Shown here piece by piece: positions 1 through 5,311 of a stretch of 5,636 nt of DNA. The notes beneath the pieces are model-generated. The model did not search any database. It was not told where the DNA came from and saw only the letters and a list, made by a program, of their open reading frames with translations. The DNA comes from Bacillota bacterium (GTDB lineage Bacteria > Bacillota > Clostridia > Lachnospirales > CAG-274). The position numbers and the translations under genes were made by a program. The stretch lies in the NCBI GenBank assembly GCA_017627115.1, contig JAGAHK010000296.1, positions 1 through 5,636 on the forward strand, in the 5' to 3' direction. Position 1 is the first letter of the stretch, and each line of letters begins with the position of its first letter.

Positions 1-331
1 AGGGTGTTACGATAAGCAGACCGTCTGCGCCGACTTCCTCTGCACGCTTTGCAAGCTGCATACCGTGTGCCGTATCATTGCTGCCTGCGCCTGCGATAAC
101 GGGGATGCGCTTGTTGACTTTCTTTACCGTAAATTCAATAACATTTATCTGCTCGTCATCCGTAAGTGTGGATGCTTCGCCCGTTGTACCGCAGATGATT
201 ATGGCATCTGTGTGGTTTTCTATCTGAAATTCAAGCATAGCCGCAAGAGCGTCGTAATCAACGCTGCCGTCGGCTTTGAACGGCGTTACGATAGCTACGC
301 CTGCGCCTTTGAATAATGTCTTTTTTGCCAT
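1..331 (-). CDS. dapA: 4-hydroxy-tetrahydrodipicolinate synthase (DapA), N-terminal part, cut by window edge
   Basis: DapA condenses pyruvate with aspartate semialdehyde to 4-hydroxy-tetrahydrodipicolinate, the first committed step of diaminopimelate and lysine synthesis in the cytoplasm. About 110 of the usual ~290 residues are visible. They begin [18 protein letters not shown], the typical first strand of this TIM-barrel aldolase family. GTTGE at residues 48-52 is the pyruvate-binding loop with the conserved Thr-Thr pair, and [12 protein letters not shown] (76-87) matches the family's GxGSN motif. The reading runs off the left edge at VTP, just before the catalytic tyrosines, so the Schiff-base lysine cannot be checked. 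The ATG start is supported by an AGGAGG ribosome binding site (339-344) seven bases upstream. It lies downstream of asd on the same strand, and Asd makes its substrate, so shared control by the lysine riboswitch is likely. The family call is secure. Confidence 0.96.
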   Translation of the reverse strand, partial: MAKKTLFKGAGVAIVTPFKADGSVDYDALAAMLEFQIENHTDAIIICGTTGEASTLTDDEQINVIEFTVKKVNKRIPVIAGAGSNDTAHGMQLAKRAEEVGADGLLIVTP

Positions 332-359
332 AATTGGACCTCCTTTTTTGTTATTTTTA

Positions 360-381
360 TTGTTATATTATTGTTATATTA
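360..381. repeat. two tandem copies of an 11-bp AT-rich unit in the dapA leader
   Basis: The unit TTGTTATATTA occurs at 360-370 and again, identically, at 371-381. It spans the stop codon of the small membrane-protein gene and the short untranslated stretch before dapA. On the minus strand each copy reads TAATATAACAA and so contains a weak -10-like TATAAC, but I see no convincing -35 element upstream. It may be simple low-complexity sequence. Confidence 0.6.
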
Positions 382-661
382 TTCTGATGAAAAAGTTCGC
401 AGTAAAAATAACCATAATAATAATCCCTATGCAATACGCATAAGCTCTTGCCGGAGAAATATCTTTTTCCGTATCGGTATTTGCATACTTACAAAATCTA
501 TATATTATATAATTTACTGCCAATATACCAATTATCGCAGGAATACCCAAAATCAATCCCAATATCGGAAATGCGCCGACAGCCTGCGCCAACACTATTC
601 CTCCTATAAAATTGATCCCTATTGCAAGCGGTAAGGGTACATAAGAAAAATATTTTTCCAT
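374..661 (-). CDS. small hydrophobic membrane protein of unknown function between asd and dapA
   Basis: This is a 95-residue protein that I do not recognise. It reads MEKYFSYVPLPLAIGINF at the N-terminus. Three hydrophobic stretches are visible, at about residues 9-29, 33-54 and 76-93. They are separated by one polar loop (CKYANTDTEKDISPARAY, about 57-74), so three membrane spans are predicted, the first two joined by a tight turn containing proline. The hydrophobic/polar alternation argues for a real membrane protein rather than a chance frame. I chose the ATG at 661; an in-frame TTG at 670 would add three residues. Neither has a strong ribosome binding site (only a GCGGG-like stretch upstream), which lowers confidence and suggests weak or coupled translation. 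It is on the same strand as asd and dapA and ends 42 bases before dapA. A role linked to lysine or diaminopimelate metabolism would be a guess from position only. Confidence 0.68.
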   Translation of the reverse strand: MEKYFSYVPLPLAIGINFIGGIVLAQAVGAFPILGLILGIPAIIGILAVNYIIYRFCKYANTDTEKDISPARAYAYCIGIIIMVIFTANFFIRII

Positions 662-835
662 ATAAAACAACCCGCGTTAAATAATAAAGCGTCGCAGACT
701 AAAATCCGCAGGCGGAAACCGCGTTTTCGCCGAGGAGCAAAACTTGCTTTTGCATACCTTACAGGCGGTCAAGTGTATCTTCGATGCGCGCCGACCGACT
801 GTAAAATTGGCGAAAAGCCTGCTTTTCGCCAGACG
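662..835 (-). other. hairpin-rich intergenic spacer between asd and the small membrane-protein gene
   Basis: These 174 bases have no convincing coding frame but hold several inverted repeats. On the minus strand, in order, they are: the ten-base-pair stem next to asd (listed separately); GCAAAA/TTTTGC around a five-base loop near 735-751; GGCGAAAA pairing imperfectly with GTTTCCGCC near 710-730; and CCGC/GCGG followed by ATTTT near 705-715. The GGCGAAAA word recurs in two of the stems. The spacer is more GC-rich and structured than the AT-rich leaders elsewhere in the window. It could be a repeated intergenic element or an RNA processing region; neither can be shown from one copy. Confidence 0.45.
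809..830 (-). terminator. strong stem-loop just after asd; weak terminator, attenuator or 3'-end stabiliser
   Basis: A perfect ten-base inverted repeat (GGCGAAAAGC and GCTTTTCGCC separated by two bases) starts five bases after the asd stop codon. As RNA it would fold with nine stem pairs and a four-base loop. On the minus strand it is followed by AATTTTA rather than a long U-tract, so full intrinsic termination is doubtful. Partial termination, or protection of the asd 3' end that lowers downstream expression, fits better. Confidence 0.55.
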
Positions 836-1915
836 TTAGTCAAAATATCCCTTTGCAGCAAGAAGTTCCGCAAGCAGAACAGCGCCGCCTGCCGCACCTC
901 TCAATGTATTGTGTGAAAGGCATACAAACTTATAGTCGTACTGCTTATCTTCTCTCAAACGTCCTATGGAAACAGCCATACCGCCCTCTAACATACGGTC
1001 AAGTTTAGCCTGGGGTCTGTTGTCCTCTTCAAAATAGTTAAGGAACTGCTTGGGAGCGGAGGGCAGTTCAAGTTCCTGCGGAACGCCCGAAAAGTCTTTC
1101 CATGCCTTTAATATCTCCTCTTTGGATGGCTTGTTTTCAAAGCTTACAAAAACAGCAGCTGTGTGACCGTCGGAAACGGCAACTCTCAGGCATTGTGTTG
1201 TGATATTGGGTGTTGTTGCATTTTCGATAACATCGCCGTTTATCTTGCCCCAAACCTTTAAAGGCTCGTTCTCGCTCTTTTCTTCCTCGCCGCCGATATA
1301 AGGGATAAGATTATCCACCATTTCGGGCCATGTGTCAAATGTTTTGCCTGCGCCCGAAATTGCCTGATATGTGCAGGCGAGCACGTTCTTGATACCGTAC
1401 TTTCTTAAAGGATGAAGTGCGGGAACATAGCTCTGTATGGAGCAGTTTGATTTTACTGCGATAAAGCCGCGCTTTGTGCCGAGACGCTTTCTCTGTGCTT
1501 TGATTATCTCGATATGCTCGGGATTGAGTTCGGGCACTACCATGGGAACATCGGGTGTGCCGCGGTTTGCTGAGTTGTTGCTTACAACCGGGCATTCTGC
1601 CTTTGCATAACGTTCTTCAAGCGCCTTTATTTCATCTTTTTTCATATCAACGGCACAGAAAACAAAGTCTACCATGCCTGCTATCTTTTCAACATCTGCT
1701 GTTGCATCCATAACTACAAGGTCTGCAACTTCTTTTGGCATAGGCTCTGTCATTGCCCAGCGGCTGCCTATGGCATCTTTGAGCTTTTTGCCTGCCGAAC
1801 GGGGGCTTGCTGCCACAACTTTTACATCAAACCACGGATGCTTGCTTAAAAGCAGCGCAAAACGCTGACCTACCATACCCGTAGCGCCGATAATACCAAC
1901 ATTGTACTTTTTCAT
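836..1915 (-). CDS. asd: aspartate-semialdehyde dehydrogenase
   Basis: Asd reduces aspartyl-4-phosphate to aspartate semialdehyde with NADPH, the branch point to lysine/diaminopimelate, threonine and methionine. The 359 residues are full length. The N-terminal Rossmann motif GIIGATGMVGQ (7-17) binds the cofactor, SNCSIQ (156-161) holds the catalytic Cys158, and RVAVSDGHT (244-252) holds the substrate-binding Arg244 and the acid/base His251. The C-terminal NTLRGAAGGAVLLAELL (336-352) is typical. The SNCSIQ and RVxVxDGHT wording and the length resemble the branch first described from archaea and fungi (TIGR00978-like, also found in Clostridia) more than the classical E. coli or Bacillus enzymes; this is from family memory. 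The ATG is preceded by TAAGGAGAAT with AGGAG at 1924-1928, well spaced. It is the first gene after the lysine riboswitch and terminator, so lysine should repress it. Confidence 0.97.
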   Translation of the reverse strand: MKKYNVGIIGATGMVGQRFALLLSKHPWFDVKVVAASPRSAGKKLKDAIGSRWAMTEPMPKEVADLVVMDATADVEKIAGMVDFVFCAVDMKKDEIKALEERYAKAECPVVSNNSANRGTPDVPMVVPELNPEHIEIIKAQRKRLGTKRGFIAVKSNCSIQSYVPALHPLRKYGIKNVLACTYQAISGAGKTFDTWPEMVDNLIPYIGGEEEKSENEPLKVWGKINGDVIENATTPNITTQCLRVAVSDGHTAAVFVSFENKPSKEEILKAWKDFSGVPQELELPSAPKQFLNYFEEDNRPQAKLDRMLEGGMAVSIGRLREDKQYDYKFVCLSHNTLRGAAGGAVLLAELLAAKGYFD

Positions 1916-1963
1916 TTTTAATTCTCCTTATGTATTTTATTAAAATAAGTGGTTATACGTTAC

Positions 1964-1992
1964 AAAAAAAGGAACGGCAAGAGCACCGTTCC
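1964..1992 (-). terminator. intrinsic terminator of the lysine riboswitch (expression platform)
   Basis: On the minus strand GGAACGG (1992-1986) pairs perfectly with CCGTTCC (1977-1971) around an eight-base loop and is followed by seven T residues (1970-1964). It lies between the aptamer and asd, 49 bases before the start codon, which is where the regulated terminator of a transcriptional riboswitch sits. A second hairpin (ATTAA-TTACG paired with CGTAA-TTAAT, about 1994-2022) lies between aptamer and terminator. One possible antiterminator pairs GAGTGC of the P1 3' strand with GTGCTC at 1986-1981 (including two G-U pairs), but it touches only one base of the terminator stem, so the switching pairing is not settled. 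Confidence 0.93.
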
Positions 1993-2022
1993 ATTAATTA
2001 CGAAGTAAACGTAAGAATTAAT

Positions 2023-2185
2023 GATAGCACTCCATCTGACGATGACAGTCGCAGGGCTGTTGACCGCAGCAACCGAACCACCCGACCGCAAAGCGGGGCA
2101 ATCCTCGGCATTATCCCCTTTCACCGCAGTGTAAATGCCGCTTTGCCGACTGACTGCGGGTACTGATGAATAACGCACCTCTATC
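2023..2185 (-). promoter_or_regulatory. lysine riboswitch aptamer (L-box) upstream of asd
   Basis: This RNA element binds L-lysine and causes premature termination. The minus strand carries the family's conserved blocks in order. First is the P1 5' strand GATAG followed by AGGTGCG (2185-2174), then the AGTA element of the loop-E region shortly after. GAAAGGGG follows at 2122-2115, then GCCGAGG, GGTCAACAGC, ACTGTC (2049-2044) and finally GGAGTGCTATC (2033-2023). GATAG at the start pairs with CTATC at the end to close P1. The length of 163 bases is usual. It starts only about five bases after the predicted transcription start and is followed by a terminator, so it acts on transcription. Known targets in Firmicutes include lysC, asd, dapA and lysine transporters, which fits the asd/dapA genes here. 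Confidence 0.96.
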
Positions 2186-2196
2186 CATATAGAATT

Positions 2197-2225
2197 ACTA
2201 TATCATTTTAAAGAGGTATTGTCAA
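2197..2225 (-). promoter_or_regulatory. sigma-A-type promoter for the riboswitch-asd transcript
   Basis: On the minus strand a perfect -35 TTGACA (2225-2220) is followed after exactly 17 bases by a -10 TATAGT (2202-2197), one mismatch from consensus. The start point would be near 2190, just before the riboswitch P1 helix. The strong core suggests constitutive initiation, with control left to the riboswitch. Confidence 0.92.
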
Positions 2226-2332
2226 GCATTTGGATGGAGTAAATTAAAATAAATTGTTGTTTATCCGTTCAATAAAAATAATAAAAATCTTAAAAAATCA
2301 CGCAGAGTTCGTTGTAATTATTTTGCCGAGCA
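2226..2332. other. AT-rich spacer between the regulator gene and the asd promoter
   Basis: This spacer holds no gene. I looked for a terminator for the minus-strand regulator gene that ends at 2333 and found only T-runs without a convincing stem before them. Readthrough into the riboswitch leader, with the riboswitch terminator acting as a backstop, is therefore possible. Confidence 0.5.
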
Positions 2333-4150
2333 TTATAAATACTGTTTCATCTTGTTTAATTCCGATTTTTTTGATGTCAGGCATTGTTGGTACAGATCTT
2401 CGGCATATACCGTGAATGCGGCACGCATAAGCGGATGCGTTATGCTCAGATCCATGCGTGGTGCTGTAAGATGATTTACTATAACAGTTTTTTTGCCTAT
2501 TATTATCCTGCTGTGAGAAAGCAGGGATGTCGGCAGGATAACAAATTTATAGTTTGCATATTTTTCCGTCATCGCTATTATATTTTTAATATGCAAAGAA
2601 AACTGCTCGGGTGTATAGTAAAGCCCGGGGATGCTCGAATCCACGCTTACTTTATGCTCAAAAAGCGTTTCGTCATCGGGCAGGGGTATATATTCGTTAA
2701 CAAAGGCGTTTTCGATGTTTGTTATATAACGCCTGCGCTGAAGATCCCATTCACGGTAAAAAAGTCCGGCGTCCTTTTTGCTCATATCGGCGCAGAAACT
2801 GTCGGCAAGCTCTTTTGGCATTGTCGCAAGCGAAAGGGTGCTCTGTATAACGTGCACGCCTTTTTTCTCGTTGATCGTTTCGACGAATTGCCTGTTGGGT
2901 GTCATTATCTCCGTTTTTATAAGTTCGCGGCAGTCTTTCATAAGGGTCTCGTAAAGTGTTTTGTAATGGTCAAGACGTTCTTTTTCGGTATAATAAGAGT
3001 ATTCTGCCTTGTTTTCGCTTCCTGTGATATAGCTGCCGTATATGCAGGCGCTGTCAACGGCAAGAAACAGTGTTGTAAAAAATCTGCTGCCGCCCGGCTT
3101 TGTACTATAATAGGAAATAATGCCGCCCGTCATATAAAGCGGAAGCCAACCTTTTATGGCCTCTGTCATTTCGTCAAAACTGCGGTCGACATTGTGTATT
3201 ATTTTTATCTTGCCGCCGTTTCTTAAATAAAGGCTCATAAGCGAATACCATTTCAGCATAAAACTCTTGCTTCCCGTCATCCAGTTCATATTCTGGTCGG
3301 AGTAGAGCCATAATTCCTTTGTGCTGTTTTTTATGGCATTTCCGAGAAAACGCAGCACGGCTTTTTGCAAGCCCGATATATACAAATACTGTTTGGCATC
3401 GTCATTGAGCGTTTTGTCGTCAACGGCTTCTTCAAATGATAAAACGGGTATCTGCGGCGTTGGCGAAAAATTGTCAAAGCCTGCGATAAAGCTTTCGAGA
3501 ATGGCATTGTTTTCATCGCTTTCGGTAAACAGCCACGCTTTGAGCAAAACGGCGGCTTTTTCTTCCGTATCGGAAACATCCGGGGAGATATCCAGCAAAC
3601 GTGCAAAATCTTCCGCGCGGTTCTGGGCGTAAATACGCTTTACAAGTTCACCGCAAAATCTGTTTTGCATATTTTCGTCACGGGGCTGCGAAAGTCCGCT
3701 GCGCCAACGGCTTGTAAGCGACGGATCCACATTGAGCAGCTTGGCGAGCCTGATGTTTGAAAGTCCCGCAAGTGCATTTACCTGCTTGAATTTTTCGGAA
3801 AAATCTATGGTTTTTGTGGTCTTGTGCTTGCTTTTGCGTTCCTTTTTTAGCTTCTGCTTTGACTCATGTCCTTCAAAAAGCCACTCGTAAAGCTGATGTC
3901 TTGCTGTAGGTTCGGGTGTGTCTTCGGCACAGCCTGTAAGTATGTATAGCTGCGGCAAAAGAGAGTGAGCGGCAGCATAATCGAAAATTCCGTGGGACAT
4001 CCTGCCGGCGGCTCTGCCCGAGGGAGAAAGCTCTCGGCCTCCCGAGCGCACACGGTTTATGTATGATTTGTCACATTGCATAAATTCCGCAAGTTCGCGC
4101 GATTTAATATTTAGTTCTCTCATAAGGGTGCTGAATTTTTCGCTGAACAT
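2333..4150 (-). CDS. duplicated helix-turn-helix regulator-like protein with large uncharacterised C-terminal domain
   Basis: This 605-residue protein is probably a cytoplasmic DNA-binding regulator. It has two XRE-like helix-turn-helix modules. Residues 2-37 begin FSEKF and end RVRSG, and residues 117-152 begin FSEKF and end RWRSG. Both have exactly 31 residues between FSEKF and the RxRSG motif, so they look like an internal duplication. A lysine/arginine-rich linker (98-112) precedes the second. Residues ~245-605 form a mixed domain with strands such as KELWLYSDQNMNW (278-290), KIKIIHNVDRSFDEM (314-328) and LPLYMTGGIISYY (336-348). I remember similar IIHN-x-x-R...WLPLYMTG segments behind HTH domains in clostridial proteins. 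A phospholipase-D/TrmB-like sensor fold without catalytic HKD motifs is possible but unproven. The ATG start gives the first FSEKF at residues 2-6 and has AAGGAG upstream (AGGAG at 4159-4163). It is transcribed away from the zinc-ribbon operon, so self-control and control of that operon from the shared region is a reasonable inference. Confidence 0.88.
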   Translation of the reverse strand: MFSEKFSTLMRELNIKSRELAEFMQCDKSYINRVRSGGRELSPSGRAAGRMSHGIFDYAAAHSLLPQLYILTGCAEDTPEPTARHQLYEWLFEGHESKQKLKKERKSKHKTTKTIDFSEKFKQVNALAGLSNIRLAKLLNVDPSLTSRWRSGLSQPRDENMQNRFCGELVKRIYAQNRAEDFARLLDISPDVSDTEEKAAVLLKAWLFTESDENNAILESFIAGFDNFSPTPQIPVLSFEEAVDDKTLNDDAKQYLYISGLQKAVLRFLGNAIKNSTKELWLYSDQNMNWMTGSKSFMLKWYSLMSLYLRNGGKIKIIHNVDRSFDEMTEAIKGWLPLYMTGGIISYYSTKPGGSRFFTTLFLAVDSACIYGSYITGSENKAEYSYYTEKERLDHYKTLYETLMKDCRELIKTEIMTPNRQFVETINEKKGVHVIQSTLSLATMPKELADSFCADMSKKDAGLFYREWDLQRRRYITNIENAFVNEYIPLPDDETLFEHKVSVDSSIPGLYYTPEQFSLHIKNIIAMTEKYANYKFVILPTSLLSHSRIIIGKKTVIVNHLTAPRMDLSITHPLMRAAFTVYAEDLYQQCLTSKKSELNKMKQYL

Positions 4151-4207
4151 AGTTACCGCTCCTTTCCGAAAAAATTTTAAGAAAAAATCTATAATCAGTA
4201 TTTCAAT

Positions 4208-4245
4208 CTTATAATGTGTTTTTATACTTATAATGTGTTTTTATA
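4208..4245. repeat. two perfect tandem copies of a 19-bp unit in the regulator leader
   Basis: CTTATAATGTGTTTTTATA occurs at 4208-4226 and again at 4227-4245, followed by the first five bases of a third copy. On the minus strand the unit reads TATAAAAACACATTATAAG. It lies just downstream of the predicted minus-strand promoter, inside the 5' leader of the regulator gene, 58 bases before its ATG. The 19-base period is close to two helical turns, so two proteins could bind on the same face. A replication-slippage duplication is the simpler alternative. Confidence 0.85.
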
Positions 4246-4254
4246 CTTATTTAC

Positions 4255-4263
4255 AGTATAACA
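4255..4263 (-). promoter_or_regulatory. extended -10 promoter element for the regulator gene
   Basis: The minus strand reads TGTTATACT, an extended TGn motif joined to a -10 TATACT (4260-4255). No good -35 is found at the usual distance (CTGTTT or TGTTTT at best). The element sits in the left arm of the long palindrome, so a protein bound there would affect it. The predicted start near 4248 leaves a leader of about 100 bases that includes the 19-bp repeats. Confidence 0.6.
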
Positions 4264-4349
4264 TATGATCGGCATAAAAACAGAGGACAAAATTAAAAAT
4301 CATTGATATTTTTTTGTCCTCGGTGCAGATCATACATTTTTATGTTATA
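4257..4349. promoter_or_regulatory. long imperfect palindrome between divergent promoters; likely operator or RNA-forming element
   Basis: The arms are nested around a centre near 4303. The core is GAGGACAAAA (4283-4292) with TTTTGTCCTC (4312-4321), with further pairing of ATC and GAT inside. TATGATCGGCA (4264-4274) pairs with TGCAGATCATA (4324-4334) with one mismatch. The outermost pair is TATAACAT (4257-4264) with ATGTTATA (4342-4349). Short unpaired inserts, TAAAAACA on the left and ACATTTTT on the right, interrupt the arms. No T-run follows the core as a terminator would need, and the outer arms overlap both extended -10 elements. A shared operator for the divergent regulator is the favoured reading; a remnant of a small repeated element is the alternative. 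Confidence 0.7.
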
Positions 4350-4351
4350 AT
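4343..4351 (+). promoter_or_regulatory. extended -10 promoter element for the zinc-ribbon/AIM24 operon
   Basis: TGTTATAAT combines a TGn extension with a consensus -10 TATAAT (4346-4351). The -35 position (about 4323-4328) is poor, so initiation would lean on the extended -10 or on an activator. The start would be near 4358, giving a leader of about 60 bases. It differs from the minus-strand element in one of nine bases and mirrors it about the palindrome centre. Confidence 0.68.
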
Positions 4352-4420
4352 CAAAAAGGATTTTGTAATATTTTGCAGAAATATAGTAAAGGAAAGTGTT
4401 TTACAAGGGGGAGATGAAAA

Positions 4421-5275
4421 ATGAATTTTTGCAGAAACTGCGGCGCAAGGCTTGCCGATGATGCGAAGTTTTGTGAAGCCTGCGGTGCAAAAGTTGAGCA
4501 GGAAGATGATTTATGTATAAAATGCGGCAGAACATTGCCTGAGGGTGCAAAGTTCTGTCCTATATGCGGGGCGGAAACAGGCGCTGTTTCGGGCAGAGCA
4601 AAACAGCCGAGCTATGTTCCGCAGTCAAATATGCAAAGGCAGAATATGCAGGGCGGAGGTTTTGTTGTGCCCGATTCGCCTGCATCGCAGCATATGAAGC
4701 GCAAAAGCAACGGAGGCTGTACGGGCTGCGGCTGCGGCTGTGCCATAATTCTTGTGATAATGCTGCTTGCGGCTGCGGGACTTGGCCTTATATATGCTTC
4801 TTACCTTCAGCATGGAGGACCGAGCATTGAATCTGTGATAAATGCTGCTAATGTGAGTTTTGCGGACTTTGACTATTTCTATGAAGATCAGCTTGTAAAC
4901 GGCGTACCCGAAGATGCGGAGACTGTGACGGATAAGGCGGCAATAGGCGGCATATGGAAAATGACGGCTTATATCGACCCCAACAGTGAAAATGCCGTGA
5001 AAAAGCTGGCAGTGTTGACTTTGGTTTCGGAAAACGGCGAAGCGGCGTGCATTGTGAGTTGGAGAAAGATGCTTGATGCGCAGGGCAACGGCAGAGAACT
5101 GCGCGAATCCGTCTCTTATGAGGGAAAGCTTTACGACAACAGCGTTATGGACGTCAAGGCGGAAGACGGGAGTACGATAACTATCTCGCGTTTCTATCGC
5201 CATAACGGCAAGATGTATGCGTTGGGCAGCGGAAACATAGACGGAAAAGATGCTCTTGTGGCATTTACAAAATAA
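4421..5275 (+). CDS. double zinc-ribbon single-pass membrane protein
   Basis: This is a 284-residue protein whose family I cannot name beyond its zinc ribbons. The N-terminal cytoplasmic part has two ribbons, with cysteines at 4/7/18/21 and 32/35/46/49; each has the CxxCG...FCxxCG form. A Gln/Asn-rich linker (about 62-95) follows. The basic HMKRKSN leads into an unusual cysteine cluster, GGCTGCGCGC (98-107, Cys 100, 103, 105, 107). This abuts one transmembrane helix (about 108-128, AIILVIMLLAAAGLGLIYAS). Residues 130-284 would lie outside; they look like alternating beta strands, with GGIWKMTAYI near 176-185 and no motif I recognise. The layout resembles zinc-ribbon envelope proteins such as TcaA/YvbJ, but the outer domain is not obviously the same. 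The start has AAGGGGGAG (4405-4413) seven bases upstream; an out-of-frame ATG at 4414 lies between. The AIM24-family gene follows 36 bases later, so the two form an operon. Confidence 0.93.
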   Translation: MNFCRNCGARLADDAKFCEACGAKVEQEDDLCIKCGRTLPEGAKFCPICGAETGAVSGRAKQPSYVPQSNMQRQNMQGGGFVVPDSPASQHMKRKSNGGCTGCGCGCAIILVIMLLAAAGLGLIYASYLQHGGPSIESVINAANVSFADFDYFYEDQLVNGVPEDAETVTDKAAIGGIWKMTAYIDPNSENAVKKLAVLTLVSENGEAACIVSWRKMLDAQGNGRELRESVSYEGKLYDNSVMDVKAEDGSTITISRFYRHNGKMYALGSGNIDGKDALVAFTK

Positions 5276-5311
5276 GACCATAAAAAATCATATATAAAGG
5301 GAGGTAAATTT

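Noticed and set aside
65..316. An 83-codon plus-strand frame at the left edge
   Set aside because: It is antisense to dapA, which has clear family motifs and a strong ribosome binding site.
371..634. An 87-codon plus-strand frame opposite the small membrane protein
   Set aside because: Its product is polar and rich in Tyr/Asn/Arg with no pattern, while the minus-strand frame shows clean hydrophobic segments.
1960..2178. Short open frames on both strands over the asd leader (72 and 78 codons)
   Set aside because: The region is explained by the lysine riboswitch and terminator; the frames cross the conserved RNA blocks and have no coding character. A lysine-rich leader peptide was also looked for and not found.
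2384..3226. A 280-codon open frame on the plus strand
   Set aside because: It lies entirely antisense to the double-HTH gene, has no ribosome binding site or recognisable domain, and its cysteine/tyrosine-rich composition is typical of a shadow frame.
4210..4234. TATAAT hexamers inside the 19-bp repeats as plus-strand promoters
   Set aside because: No -35 or TGn extension at a proper distance, and the downstream extended -10 at 4343-4351 is much better placed for the zinc-ribbon gene.
4208..4245. Tandem 19-bp repeats as a CRISPR array or replication-origin iteron set
   Set aside because: There are only two contiguous copies with no spacers, and no cas genes or replication initiator are in the window.
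4283..4321. The GAGGACAAAA/TTTTGTCCTC stem as a bidirectional intrinsic terminator
   Set aside because: No T-run follows either side of the stem, the loop is long, and the position between divergent gene starts has no transcript to terminate; an operator fits better.
4625..5281. A 218-codon open frame on the minus strand
   Set aside because: It is antisense to the zinc-ribbon protein, whose motifs, start site and membrane helix are clear; the minus-strand product has no recognisable pattern.
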